A DNA stretch of 52,456 bases from an uncultured Collinsella sp. (GTDB lineage Bacteria; Actinomycetota; Coriobacteriia; Coriobacteriales; Coriobacteriaceae), in NCBI GenBank assembly GCA_902492235.1, contig CABUKS010000017.1:1-52456 (forward strand), written 5' to 3'. Shown here piece after piece: positions 43,108-52,361 of this stretch (the stretch's first letter is position 1; every line of letters starts with the position of its first letter). The notes beneath the pieces are model-generated. The model was not told the origin of the DNA. It did no database searches and was given only the letters and a program-made list of their open reading frames with translations. The translations under genes and the position numbers were made by a program.

Positions 43108-44613
43108 ATGGCTTTGACCGATATCTCTCATCCCACCGACATCGCAATGCTCACCGATCTGTACGAACTCACTATGGCCCAGGGCCTGTGGGAGAGCGGC
43201 AAGGCCAATGAGCAGGGTTGTTTTACCGCGTTTTACCGCGACCATCCCTTTGGCAGCGCCTATGCCGTCATGTGCGGCACCGCCGAGCTGCCCGAGCTAG
43301 TCGAGAATCTGCGCTTTACGCCCGAGGATATCGACTACCTCGCATCGCTTGAGGCCCCGGCCGGCGGCGCGATGTTCAAGTCCGCATTCCTCGACTACCT
43401 GCGCGATTTTCGTGCGCATGTAAATATCGACGCCGTCCCCGAGGGCGAGCTCGTCTTTCCACGCGAGCCCATGGTGCGCGTCACCGGTCCTGCGCTCGAG
43501 TGCCAGCTGCTCGAGACGGCGCTGCTCAACATCGTCGGGTTCCAGACACTTGTCGCCACCAAGACGGCGCGCGTGGTGCTGGCGGCGGACGGCCGTCCCG
43601 TGGCCGAGTTTGGCCTGCGCCGAGCCCAGGGTCCCGATGGCGGCCTGGCCGTTGCGCGCGCGAGCTACGTCGCCGGCTGCTCCTCTACGTCCAATGTGCT
43701 CGCCGGCCGCCGCTACGGTATTCCCGTCTTTGGCACGCATGCGCACAGCTGGGTGATGAGCTTCGATTCCGAGCTCGAGGCCTTCCGCGCCTTTGCCAAG
43801 TCGAGCCCCAAGAACTGCACGCTGCTCATCGACACCTACGATGTGCGCGAGGGCTGCGAGCATGCCATTACGGTTGCCAAGGAGATGGAGGTGGCGGGCG
43901 AGCGTCTGTCGGCTATTCGCATTGACTCGGGCGACCTCGCCAAGCTCTCCAAGTATGTCCGCGGTCGTTTCGATGCCGAGGGCCTGCCCTATGTGAGGAT
44001 CTCGGTTTCTAACGATCTGGATGAGTACACGATTCAGTCGCTGCTCGACCAGGGCGCGCCCATCGATAGCTTTGGCGTGGGCACCAAGCTCGCGACCTGC
44101 TACGACCAGCCGGCGCTGGGCGGCGTGTACAAGCTTTCCGCCCGCCGTGCGAGCGAGGCCGACCCGTGGACGCCGGTGGTCAAGCTCTCCGAGCAGCCCT
44201 ACAAGCGCACGATCCCGGGCGTGCAGCGCGTGCGCCGTTATTACGACGGCTTTGGCGGCCCGGTCTGCGACATGATCTACGACGAGGACCATCTGGTGGG
44301 GGAGGGCGCCGCGCGCGGCAATACCCTCGTGGCCGTGAATGATGCCGCCCTGGTGACCGACGTGTCGGAGCTTGAGTATCGCGAGCTGCTGGTGCCGATC
44401 GTGCGCGATGGCAGCGCAGTGGCTCCGCGTGAGAGCATCCAGGACGCGCGCGAGCGCTGTGTTTGGGCGCTCGATCATCTGGACGCAGCTTTCAAGCGCT
44501 TCCTGTACCCGCAGACCTATGTGGTGGGCATGGAGCAGGGCCTGGCTCAGGTGCGCGACGAGCTCGTGCGCAAGAACATGGCCGCGGCCTCGGCTTTCCC
44601 CTGGGCAAAATGA
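43108..44613 (+). CDS. pncB: Nicotinate phosphoribosyltransferase
   Basis: PncB makes nicotinate mononucleotide from nicotinate and PRPP with ATP, in NAD salvage. The 501-aa protein starts MALTDISHPTDIAMLTDLYELTMAQ and contains FGLRRAQGPDGG, the catalytic His in GTHAHSWVMSF, IDTYDVREG, IRIDSGDLA and FGVGTKLATCYDQPALGG, matching the long bacterial PncB2-like type. The ATG at 43108 follows GAAAGG. A hairpin with AAAATGATC/GATCATTTT at 44607-44645 spans the stop codon side. Confidence 0.95.
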   Translation: MALTDISHPTDIAMLTDLYELTMAQGLWESGKANEQGCFTAFYRDHPFGSAYAVMCGTAELPELVENLRFTPEDIDYLASLEAPAGGAMFKSAFLDYLRDFRAHVNIDAVPEGELVFPREPMVRVTGPALECQLLETALLNIVGFQTLVATKTARVVLAADGRPVAEFGLRRAQGPDGGLAVARASYVAGCSSTSNVLAGRRYGIPVFGTHAHSWVMSFDSELEAFRAFAKSSPKNCTLLIDTYDVREGCEHAITVAKEMEVAGERLSAIRIDSGDLAKLSKYVRGRFDAEGLPYVRISVSNDLDEYTIQSLLDQGAPIDSFGVGTKLATCYDQPALGGVYKLSARRASEADPWTPVVKLSEQPYKRTIPGVQRVRRYYDGFGGPVCDMIYDEDHLVGEGAARGNTLVAVNDAALVTDVSELEYRELLVPIVRDGSAVAPRESIQDARERCVWALDHLDAAFKRFLYPQTYVVGMEQGLAQVRDELVRKNMAAASAFPWAK

Positions 44614-44645
44614 TCAGCATGCGACGGAAGATAACGGATCATTTT
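44607..44645 (+). terminator. Hairpin at the pncB 3' end
   Basis: AAAATGATC (44607-44615) pairs with GATCATTTT (44637-44645). Its left arm overlaps the last codons of pncB. The T-run is short, so termination strength is uncertain. Confidence 0.5.
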
Positions 44646-44693
44646 CTCGCTTGCCCGTTCGCCCGTTCGCTGAACAGTTGATTGGTTTGACGT

Positions 44694-45821
44694 ATGACGA
44701 CTTCTTATAAAACGATGGTGGTAAAGATCGGTTCGTCCACGGTGGTGGGCGCCGATGGCAAGGTCAACCGCGCCTTTATCGGCGGACTTGCCGATCAAGC
44801 CGCAGCGCTGCGCAAGCTCGGCTGGCGTCTGGTCGTGGTGAGCTCGGGCGCTATCGCCTGTGGCTATCCCGTGTTGGGCTTCGACCGCAAGCCGGTCGGC
44901 GACCTTCCGAGCCTGCAGGCCTGCGCCTCGGCTGGTCAGTGCATCATCTCGTCGGCCTACGACGAGGAGTTCCATGCGCGCGACCTGCTCACCTCGCTCG
45001 TGCTGCTCACGCGTCACGACACGGCGCGTCGCACGTCCTACCTGCACGCGCGCGACGCCCTGCTGCGTCTGGTGGAGCTGGGCGTGGTGCCGGTCGTCAA
45101 CGAGAACGACACCGTTACCGTCGACGAGATCAAGTTTGGCGACAACGACACGCTGGCGGCGCTCGTGAGCTGCCTGGTTTCCGCCGACCTGTGCGTGACG
45201 CTGTCCGATATCGACGGCCTCTACACCGCCAATCCGCACGAGGATCCGACGGCCGAGTTTGTCCCGGTCGTGCATAAGATCGATGCCAAGATCATTGCCT
45301 CGGCGGGTGATTCTTCGACCTCGGTGGGTACGGGCGGCATGATCACCAAGATTCGCGCGAGCCGCATCCTGATGACGGCGGGCATTCAGAGCGTGATTTG
45401 CTCGGGCGAGGAGCCCGATGCCCTCGTGCGTCTCGCCCGCGGCGAGAGCGTGGGAACCCTGTTCGATCCGCCGGCGGAGCGCCTGGACATCGCACCCCGC
45501 AAACTGTGGATCGCGCTGGGCGACAAGGCCCACGGCTCGGTGACGGTTGATGACGGTGCTGCGAAGGCGCTGGTCAGCCGTGGCTCTTCCCTGCTTGCGG
45601 TGGGTATTCGCGAGGTCGATGGCCAGTTTGCCGAGGGCGATGTGCTCGATGTGTGCGATCCGAGCGGTATGGTCGTCGCCCGCGGTATCGCCGAGGCCGA
45701 TTCGGACGTGCTGGAGCTTGCAGCCGGCCGTCGCCAGGACCAGATCGCCAGCAACCGCCTGCTCGCTAACCTGGCCGAGAAGCCGGCGATACACAGGGAT
45801 AACCTAATCGTCTTCGCTTAA
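44694..45821 (+). CDS. proB: Glutamate 5-kinase with PUA domain
   Basis: ProB phosphorylates glutamate in the first step of proline synthesis. The 375-aa protein has the kinase core VVKIGSSTVV, SSGAIACGYPVLG, NENDTVTVDEIKFGDNDTLAA, SDIDGLYTANP and VGTGGMITKI, followed by a C-terminal PUA domain (about 280-375) that includes DDGAAKALVSRGSSLLAVGI. The start follows GGTTTG with a weak site. proA lies 1.7 kb downstream, separated by an opposite-strand peptidase gene, so the two are not a simple operon. Confidence 0.96.
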   Translation: MTTSYKTMVVKIGSSTVVGADGKVNRAFIGGLADQAAALRKLGWRLVVVSSGAIACGYPVLGFDRKPVGDLPSLQACASAGQCIISSAYDEEFHARDLLTSLVLLTRHDTARRTSYLHARDALLRLVELGVVPVVNENDTVTVDEIKFGDNDTLAALVSCLVSADLCVTLSDIDGLYTANPHEDPTAEFVPVVHKIDAKIIASAGDSSTSVGTGGMITKIRASRILMTAGIQSVICSGEEPDALVRLARGESVGTLFDPPAERLDIAPRKLWIALGDKAHGSVTVDDGAAKALVSRGSSLLAVGIREVDGQFAEGDVLDVCDPSGMVVARGIAEADSDVLELAAGRRQDQIASNRLLANLAEKPAIHRDNLIVFA

Positions 45822-45835
45822 CCAATTGACGCTGC

Positions 45836-45933
45836 AAACGCCCCTAAGCGGCAATCTGACGTTCAATCGTCGGGCATGACCAAAAGGTCAATGCCCTCCT
45901 CTTTCACGTCACCTTGCTCGCTTAGGGGCGTTT
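45836..45933 (+). terminator. Long nested hairpin after proB
   Basis: AAACGCCCCTAAGCG (45836-45850) pairs with CGCTTAGGGGCGTTT (45919-45933). Inside, GGGCATGACC (45872-45881) pairs with GGTCAATGCCC (45886-45896) around AAAA, and TGACG/CGTCA adds a stem. This is far longer than a simple terminator and may have a regulatory role. Two GGGAC-core half copies, GGGGACGTTCC and GGGGACACTCC, follow at 45980-46020. Confidence 0.65.
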
Positions 45934-46021
45934 TCGCTTTCCGTCCTCTTTCTGCAATGACTTCATTAACCTGGTACTTGGGGACGTTCCTTTTGTGACG
46001 GCAGGTGGGGACACTCCTTTG

Positions 46022-47440
46022 TTAGAAGATCCGGCGCAGGTCTCCGCGGTTGAACGCTTCGTCGAAGAGGTGCTTGAACACCACGCTGCCGTGCAGGCCG
46101 TCGTGCTCGAACTCGTTGGTCACCCAGGCATGCGAGTTGCCCACGCGGCTGAGCGTATCGAGCTGCATGCCCGAATCGACGTACATATCGTCGAAATACA
46201 CCGCGGCCTGTAGTGGCACCTCGTTGCAGGCTAGGCGCTGCGGGTCGTAGATCTTGTCCCAGCTGGTGTCTTCCATCAGCAGGTCCATGGCGGGCTTAAA
46301 CGGCATAAGCTCGGGCATCTGCTCAAACATCCACGGGAACATGGCCTCGCCGGTAAACATAAGCGGGCGCGCGAGTGTGTCGAACTCGGCACGATGGGCC
46401 TTCTCCTCTGCTGCGGCCCAGCGAATGGGCATGGTGTCGCCGTCGGCGTAGATAAACTCCTGCAGCGTCCAGTACAGCGGGTTTGTACGCGTGTTGGTGC
46501 GCTCGAAGGCGCGCATCAAAAAGCTGTCGGATACCGAGGAGCCGCAGCTAAGCGTACCGTCGCCAGTAACAAACGCGTGATCGATAATCCAATGCATGCG
46601 CTCAAAGCTCGGCTTCATGCCAAAGTCGCTGCCCATGAGCTGTAGGCGCTCGACCGTCATCGGCGAGCCGTCAGGCAGCACGGGCTTCTGAGCCTCGAGC
46701 GCATCGGCCAGGGCTGCCACGCGCTCGACGTCAGCGGGATAGCGGTCATAATACTGCTGCGTCTTGGCGGCCATGCGCGGGAAGGTGTGCTCGTAGACCT
46801 CGCTGGCGCTCGCCGGCACGTGGGGGATGCCGCCGCAGGTAAAGCTTGCCGCCACGCCTTCGGGGAAGAGCGACAGATAGCTCAACGTCAAAAAGCCGCC
46901 GTAGCTTTGGCCGAGCGTGACCCACGGCTTGCCGCCAAAGCCCACTAGGCGCAGGTACTCAAAATCGCGCACGATGGAGCTGGCGAGGTGGCGCTTGAGG
47001 AAATCAGCCTGCGAGCGTGCGGCATCGGAGCCGGCCGCCGTCGCGCGCTCGCCCAGTGCGGCAATCGTGCGCCCGTCTACACAGCTGCTGCGGCCGGTGC
47101 CGCGCTGGTCGGGAAGGACCACGCGGAAGTGCTTGACAGCCTCCTCGATCCAGCCGTCGCTTGTGGGCGACAACGGACGCGGGCTCTCGCCGCCGGGGCC
47201 GCCCTGCAAAAACAGGAGCAGTGGCAGATCGTCGTTGATGCGGTCGGGCGCGCAAACCACGCGGTAGAAGAGCTTGATGCTCTCGGGCGCGCCGGCGATG
47301 GGTGCCGGCATAGCGCCGCGGCGCATGGTGCTGCCGACGGCCAGGAGCATCGGCTCCAGGCCGCGCCAGTCAAGGGGGACGTCGATGCTGTGGTCCTCGA
47401 CATAAAGGCTGGGGACGTGGTACGAAGTGATGAGGGCCAT
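46022..47440 (-). CDS. S33-family alpha/beta hydrolase, prolyl-aminopeptidase-like
   Basis: The 472-aa protein has the alpha/beta-hydrolase oxyanion motif LFLQGGPGGESP (residues 77-87), the family segment DQRGTGRSS (111-119), the nucleophile elbow GQSYGG (Ser 179) and a late catalytic-His segment DGLHGSVV. These fit Xanthomonas-type prolyl aminopeptidases, which release N-terminal proline from peptides. It lies between proB and proA on the opposite strand, which fits proline metabolism, though that link is inference. The start follows GGAAGA. The start at 47440 was chosen over upstream frames. Confidence 0.85.
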   Translation of the reverse strand: MALITSYHVPSLYVEDHSIDVPLDWRGLEPMLLAVGSTMRRGAMPAPIAGAPESIKLFYRVVCAPDRINDDLPLLLFLQGGPGGESPRPLSPTSDGWIEEAVKHFRVVLPDQRGTGRSSCVDGRTIAALGERATAAGSDAARSQADFLKRHLASSIVRDFEYLRLVGFGGKPWVTLGQSYGGFLTLSYLSLFPEGVAASFTCGGIPHVPASASEVYEHTFPRMAAKTQQYYDRYPADVERVAALADALEAQKPVLPDGSPMTVERLQLMGSDFGMKPSFERMHWIIDHAFVTGDGTLSCGSSVSDSFLMRAFERTNTRTNPLYWTLQEFIYADGDTMPIRWAAAEEKAHRAEFDTLARPLMFTGEAMFPWMFEQMPELMPFKPAMDLLMEDTSWDKIYDPQRLACNEVPLQAAVYFDDMYVDSGMQLDTLSRVGNSHAWVTNEFEHDGLHGSVVFKHLFDEAFNRGDLRRIF

Positions 47441-47552
47441 GTGAGTCTTCCGTTCGTTGCGGTGTTTCGGGTTGACCAATTCTACCGCCGCGGGCGAGGC
47501 CATGCGCAAATCGGCTACCATGGTTGCAAACTTCTAGGAGAAAGGGCCGCCC

Positions 47553-48839
47553 ATGTCGGTCGATATAGCCACGTATGTCCACGATCTTGCCGTTGCCGCC
47601 AAGGCAGCGTCGGCCTCGCTTGCCACGGCGAGCGATGAGCAGCGTCAGGAGGCCGTGCGCGCCATGGCCGCAGCACTGCGCAACGGTGTCGACTCCATCG
47701 TCGCCGCCAACGAGCTCGATATGTCCGCCGCGCGCGATGCGGGCACTTCGGCCGGTCTGCTCGACCGTCTGCTGCTGACGCCTGAGCGCGTCGAGGGCAT
47801 GGCCGCCGGTTTGGAGAAGCTCGCCGAGCTGCCCGATCCCGTCGGCCGCGTGCTCGACCACCGCGTGCTTGCGAGCGGTGTGGACCTGACCCGCGTGAGC
47901 GTGCCGTTGGGCCTGGTCGCCATGGTCTACGAGGCGCGCCCCAACGTGACGGCCGACGCCGCAGGCATCTGCATCCGTACCGGCAACGCCTGCATTCTAC
48001 GCGGCGGCTCGCTGGCCTATCACTCGTGTGCCATGATCGCCGAGCTGCTGGCCGATGCGCTCGAGGCCAAGGGCTTCCCGCGCGAGGCCGTGTCGATGAT
48101 CGAGTCCACCGACCGCGAGGCCACCGGCGAGCTCATGAAGCTCCGCGGTATTGTCGACGTACTCATTCCGCGCGGAGGTGCAGGCCTGATCCAGCGCTGC
48201 GTGCGCGAGTCGCTTGTGCCGGTGATCGAGACGGGCACGGGCAACTGCCACATCTACGTGCATGAATCCGCCGACTTTGATAAGGCGCTCAACATTATCG
48301 TTAATGCCAAGACCCAGCGCGTAGGCGTGTGCAATGCCGCCGAGTCGCTGCTGGTCGACCGTGCTGTGGCCGATGCGTTTTTGCCCGCGGTCGTGACCGT
48401 GCTGCATGACCACGGCGTGCTCATTCACGGCGACGAGGCAACCTGCGCCGCATGCGCCGATGCCGGGCTTGTGGAGGGCGATGACTACGTCGCCGCGACT
48501 GAGGAGGACTGGGGTCGCGAGTACCTGGCGCTCGAGATGAGCGTGAAGGTCGTGGCAAACGAGGACGAGGCCATCGCACACATCAACCGCTACGGCACGA
48601 TGCACTCCGAGGCCATCGTTGCCGAGGATACGGATGCTTGCGAGCGCTTCCTCGATGCTGTCGATGCCTCGGCCGTGTACTCCAACGCCAGCACTCGCTT
48701 CACTGACGGCGGCGAGTTTGGCCTGGGTGCCGAGATCGGCATCTCGACCCAAAAACTCCACGCCCGCGGCCCCTTTGCCGCCGAGGCCCTCACCACCTAC
48801 AAATACAAGCTCCGCGGCACCGGCCAGGTCCGCCCCTAA
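47553..48839 (+). CDS. proA: Glutamate-5-semialdehyde dehydrogenase
   Basis: ProA reduces gamma-glutamyl phosphate to glutamate semialdehyde. The 428-aa protein belongs to the aldehyde dehydrogenase superfamily, with the family segments PLGLVAMVYEARPNVTADAAG, RGGSLAYHSC, IPRGGAGLIQRCV, catalytic Cys region QRVGVCNAAESLLV and the C-terminal EIGISTQKLHARGP. The ATG follows GGAGAAAGG. The family B terminator at 48853 follows closely. Confidence 0.96.
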   Translation: MSVDIATYVHDLAVAAKAASASLATASDEQRQEAVRAMAAALRNGVDSIVAANELDMSAARDAGTSAGLLDRLLLTPERVEGMAAGLEKLAELPDPVGRVLDHRVLASGVDLTRVSVPLGLVAMVYEARPNVTADAAGICIRTGNACILRGGSLAYHSCAMIAELLADALEAKGFPREAVSMIESTDREATGELMKLRGIVDVLIPRGGAGLIQRCVRESLVPVIETGTGNCHIYVHESADFDKALNIIVNAKTQRVGVCNAAESLLVDRAVADAFLPAVVTVLHDHGVLIHGDEATCAACADAGLVEGDDYVAATEEDWGREYLALEMSVKVVANEDEAIAHINRYGTMHSEAIVAEDTDACERFLDAVDASAVYSNASTRFTDGGEFGLGAEIGISTQKLHARGPFAAEALTTYKYKLRGTGQVRP

Positions 48840-48852
48840 CGCCCGCGTAAAG

Positions 48853-48894
48853 AAAAACCACCACAAAGGTGCCTTTCCCCTTTGTGGTGATTTT
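48853..48894 (+). terminator. Terminator-type repeat, family B, copy 6
   Basis: AAAAACCACCACAAAGG pairs with CCTTTGTGGTGATTTT with one mismatch, 14 nt past the proA stop. Confidence 0.9.
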
Positions 48895-48909
48895 AGGTGG
48901 CGTGGGCGG

Positions 48910-49509
48910 TTAGGCCTGGAAGGTATCGCGGTCGGGGGCGAAGGACTGCATGGCCGCGATGGTGCGGTCAAAGAGCTCGGGGAGCTCCCAGCCCAACATC
49001 TCGGCACCCTGCGAAATCACGTCGCGCGAGCAGCCGGCGGCAAAGCGCTTGTCCTTGAACTTCTTCTTGAGCGACTTGGTCGTAAAGTCCATAACGCTCT
49101 TGCTCGGGCGCATGATGACTGCAGCGCCGATCAGGCCGGTGAGCTCATCGCAGGCAAACAGGATCTTTTCCATCTGCAGCTCGGGTTTGGGCAGCGAGGT
49201 ATTGAAGTCCGACGTGTGCGTCTGGATGGCGCGAATGAGCTCGGGAGACGCACCTTCGCCCTTAAGAATCTCGGCAGCATAGATGGTGTGGTTCATGGGG
49301 TCGTCCTCATGCTCCTCCCAATCCAGGTCGTGCAGCAGACCGACGATGCCCCAAAACTCCTCGTTCTCGGGGTCGAACTCGCGCGCAAAGTAGCGCATAG
49401 TGCCCTCGACCGTCTCGCCATGGGTGATATGGAACGGGTCCTTGTTGTGCTCATTGAGCAGTTCGAACGCGCGGTCGCGGGTGATTCCGGCGGTAAGCGG
49501 CTCTGCCAT
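48910..49509 (-). CDS. HD-domain protein
   Basis: The 199-aa protein has an HD-type metal-dependent phosphohydrolase fold: His 30 region, the HD motif GLLHDLDWEEH (His 60, Asp 61), a His in MNHTIYAAE and IQTHTSDFN near residue 95, and ACDELTGLIGAAVIM. HD proteins of this length include putative nucleotidases; the substrate is not evident. The start at 49509 follows AAGGAG. It converges with proA, with the family B terminator between. Confidence 0.82.
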   Translation of the reverse strand: MAEPLTAGITRDRAFELLNEHNKDPFHITHGETVEGTMRYFAREFDPENEEFWGIVGLLHDLDWEEHEDDPMNHTIYAAEILKGEGASPELIRAIQTHTSDFNTSLPKPELQMEKILFACDELTGLIGAAVIMRPSKSVMDFTTKSLKKKFKDKRFAAGCSRDVISQGAEMLGWELPELFDRTIAAMQSFAPDRDTFQA

Positions 49510-49563
49510 AAGAGACTCCTTGTGCTCGTGGGTATCGATAAGAATGAATACTACTAGAACAAG

Positions 49564-49605
49564 AAAACCACCACAAAGGTGCCTGTTCCCTTTGTGGTGG
49601 TTTTT
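49564..49605 (-). terminator. Terminator-type repeat, family B, copy 7
   Basis: AAAACCACCACAAAGG (49564-49579) pairs with CCTTTGTGGTGGTTTT (49589-49604). It lies between the CarD gene and the HD gene, 13 nt past the CarD stop in minus-strand terms. Confidence 0.9.
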
Positions 49606-49617
49606 GGCGCGGATGGG

Positions 49618-50103
49618 TTAGTTGAGGGCGGCTTGGGCTAGGCGGGCTTCGGCGGCCTCCTCGGTGACGCCAAGGGCCACGGCGAACTCCTCGATGGAGC
49701 GGCGTTTGGCCTCCTTGAGTACGCGCATGTAGTAGGAGCTGGGTTTTTTATCAGCTTCCTCGGCCTGGCGAATGCGGTGCATCATGGTCTTTGCCACGCG
49801 GACCGTCTCCGGCGCGCCCAGCTTGAGCTGCTGCTTAAAGTGTGTCTCCTCAAGCGAGCTGTTGCGCTCGGTAAAGGTGTCGCACTCCAGCTCGTCATAG
49901 TGGCTCAGCAGGTGCTCGGCATCTTGCTGAGAGATGGCGGCGTGCAGACGGTCGGCCTGCGCCACGGGGTACATGAGGATCGTCTGCGCATGTCCCTGCT
50001 TGGTCTCGAGCAGCAGCATGGGCTGCGGTGTGTCGTCCCTAAAACCGACGACGGTGCAGACTCCCTGGCCCGGATGAATGACGTGTTGACCGATTGAGAA
50101 CAT
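49618..50103 (-). CDS. CarD family transcription regulator
   Basis: CarD-like proteins bind the RNA polymerase beta subunit and stabilise the open promoter complex. The 161-aa protein opens with the RNA polymerase-interacting domain MFSIGQHVIHPGQGVCTVV, and the C-terminal DNA-binding helices follow (about 80-161), including KMMHRIRQAEEADKK and LKEAKRRSIEEFAVALG. The start at 50103 follows GGAGG. It is essential in mycobacteria; its regulation here is unknown. Confidence 0.9.
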   Translation of the reverse strand: MFSIGQHVIHPGQGVCTVVGFRDDTPQPMLLLETKQGHAQTILMYPVAQADRLHAAISQQDAEHLLSHYDELECDTFTERNSSLEETHFKQQLKLGAPETVRVAKTMMHRIRQAEEADKKPSSYYMRVLKEAKRRSIEEFAVALGVTEEAAEARLAQAALN

Positions 50104-50445
50104 GCTACCTCCAACTTATACGAATTTACGTATGTCTAGAATAACACGCTGACGTGCGCAAACCCGTACTTTATGCAGGAAAAGCACACAACTCTGATAG
50201 GTAAGAGTATTCGATAACAGACGCAGCTCATTCACGCCTTTATGCATTTTCAACGCCTGCATAATCTGCAGGCAGACCGGCATCTTTGAGTGACTCCATA
50301 CAAGCTGTAGTCATTTTTGTGCATATGCAATATCTATTAGCTTTACCCTGCGACAGTGCCCGTCGCTTGTGATAGAGTGCTACAAACTCTGGCTTTTGCC
50401 CTACGAGTGACCAAGAGCTCGGGGGCTTTAACACAAGGAGGATCT
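50104..50445. other. Gap between carD-like gene and argS
   Basis: This 342-nt divergent region should hold both promoters. It contains a perfect GCCTGCA/TGCAGGC hairpin (50255-50261, 50267-50273) and GTCATTTTTGTGCATATGC-type AT-rich stretches. I see no T-box or other named leader for argS, and no reading frame with coding character. Confidence 0.5.
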
Positions 50446-52299
50446 ATGCCCGAGAAGATTGAAGAGCTGGTACGCGCTGCGCTTGCTGCGGCCCAGGAGG
50501 CCGGCGACCTTTCCGCATTTGAACTTGACGATTGCGCTATCGAGCGACCGGCTGACACTTCTCATGGCGAGTGGACCTCTACCATGGCCCTGAAGTCCGC
50601 CAAGCTGGCCCACTGCGCCCCGCGCAAGATCGCCGAGGCCATCGTTGCCCATATGCCCGAGGACCCCGCGATCGAGAAGGTCGAGATCGCAGGCCCCGGC
50701 TTCATCAACTTCTACCTCTCCGTTGCCGTCAAGAATGCCATCTTTGGCGAGGCTCGCGAGAAGGGTATGGACTTCGCTAAGTCCAACGTCGGTGGTGGCC
50801 TGAAGACCCAGGTCGAGTTCGTTTCCGCCAACCCCGTCGGCCCCATGCACATCGGCCACGGCCGCTGGGCCGCGCTGGGCGACTCGCTCTGCCGCGTTAT
50901 GGATCACGCCGGTTACGACATCCAGCGTGAGTTCTACATCAACGACCACGGCTCTCAGATGAACACCTTCGGCAACTCCATCAGCACGCGCTATATGCAG
51001 CTTGCCGACATCATCGCCAAGCAGGGCGTGGATATCGACGAGGCTCACAAGCTGCTGATCGCCGACCGCGACGCCTTTGTTGCCGACGAGAGCGACGAGC
51101 ATCCCGAGACCCATCCGTATCAGGACAACTTTGCCGAGACCCTAGGCAAGGACTCCTACGGCGGCGACTACATCATCGACGAGGCCGCCGAGTTCTGGCG
51201 CACCGACGGCGATAAGTGGGTCAACGCCGATCCGCAGGAGCGCATGGAGAGCTTCCGCGAGCGCGGCTATGTAAAGATGGTCGACAACATGCGCGACCTT
51301 TGCCATGCCGTCAACTGCGACTTCGATCGTTGGTTCTCCGAGCGCTCGCTGTATGTGAAGGACACCGAGGGCGAGACCGCCGGCACCTCCGCCGTCGACC
51401 GCGCTTTTGAGAAGCTCGACAAGATGGGCTATCTCTACACCAAGGACGGCGCCCTGTGGTTCCGCTCCACCGACCTGGGCGATGACAAGGACCGCGTTCT
51501 GATCAAGTCCGACGGCGAGTACACCTACTTCGCCTCCGACGTTGCCTATCACTGGGATAAGTTCCAGCGCGTCGACCACGTCATCGACATCTGGGGCGCC
51601 GACCACCACGGCTACATCGAGCGCGTCCGCTGCGTCTGCGATGCCTTGGGTTACCCCGGCAAGTTTGAGGTTCTGCTGGGCCAGCTCGTCAACCTGCTGC
51701 GCAACGGCAAGCCCGTCCGTATGTCCAAGCGTAAGGGCACCATGGTGACCCTGCAGGAGCTCGTCGACGAGGTCGGCTCCGACGCTGCCCGTTACACCCT
51801 CATCTCCAAGAGCTCCAACCAGATGGTCGACTTCGATATTGAGGCCGTCAAGAAGCGCGACAACTCCAACCCGGTGTACTACGTGCAGTACGCTCACGCC
51901 CGCGTGTGCTCCATCCTGCGCCGTGCCGCTGACGTTACGCCCGAGCAGGCTGACGAGATGGGCATGAAGGCCGTCGCCGCCAAGGCCATCGGTGAGAACG
52001 TCGATTACTCGCTGCTGACCGACCCGACCGAGCTCGCCCTTTCGCGCAAGCTCAACGAGCTCACCGACCTCATCGCCAGCTGCGCTCGCGACCGCGCCCC
52101 GTTCCGTCTGACGCACTTTGCTGAGGAACTCGCCGGCGACTTCCACAGCTTCTACGCTGCCTGTCAGGTGCTGCCGAGCGAGGGCCGTCCCGTCGACCCC
52201 GAGCTTTCGCGTGCCCGTCTGGCCGCTTGCGATGCCGTCCGTGTGACGCTCGCCCTGGTGCTCACCCTCGTTGGCGTTTCCGCGCCCGAGCAGATGTAA
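50446..52299 (+). CDS. argS: Arginyl-tRNA synthetase
   Basis: ArgS is a class I synthetase that charges tRNA-Arg and needs tRNA for adenylate formation. The 617-aa protein has the N-terminal Add1 domain (residues 1-115), NPVGPMHIGHGRWAALGD with HIGH at 135-138, INDHGSQMNTFG, FASDVAYHWDKF, ADHHGYIERV and the MSKRKG signature, then the C-terminal anticodon-binding helices. It is slightly longer than the E. coli enzyme. The ATG at 50446 follows AAGGAGG at ideal spacing; upstream frames are not coding. Confidence 0.96.
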   Translation: MPEKIEELVRAALAAAQEAGDLSAFELDDCAIERPADTSHGEWTSTMALKSAKLAHCAPRKIAEAIVAHMPEDPAIEKVEIAGPGFINFYLSVAVKNAIFGEAREKGMDFAKSNVGGGLKTQVEFVSANPVGPMHIGHGRWAALGDSLCRVMDHAGYDIQREFYINDHGSQMNTFGNSISTRYMQLADIIAKQGVDIDEAHKLLIADRDAFVADESDEHPETHPYQDNFAETLGKDSYGGDYIIDEAAEFWRTDGDKWVNADPQERMESFRERGYVKMVDNMRDLCHAVNCDFDRWFSERSLYVKDTEGETAGTSAVDRAFEKLDKMGYLYTKDGALWFRSTDLGDDKDRVLIKSDGEYTYFASDVAYHWDKFQRVDHVIDIWGADHHGYIERVRCVCDALGYPGKFEVLLGQLVNLLRNGKPVRMSKRKGTMVTLQELVDEVGSDAARYTLISKSSNQMVDFDIEAVKKRDNSNPVYYVQYAHARVCSILRRAADVTPEQADEMGMKAVAAKAIGENVDYSLLTDPTELALSRKLNELTDLIASCARDRAPFRLTHFAEELAGDFHSFYAACQVLPSEGRPVDPELSRARLAACDAVRVTLALVLTLVGVSAPEQM

Positions 52300-52361
52300 G
52301 CTACGGGTCATTTGACCGTACAGACTTGGTTTAACTAAGACTTGAAAGCCCGATCTCCCAC

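Noticed and set aside
22298..49605. Family B repeats as a CRISPR array
   Set aside because: Copies are kilobases apart, each palindromic and terminator-like, with no regular spacers and no cas genes.
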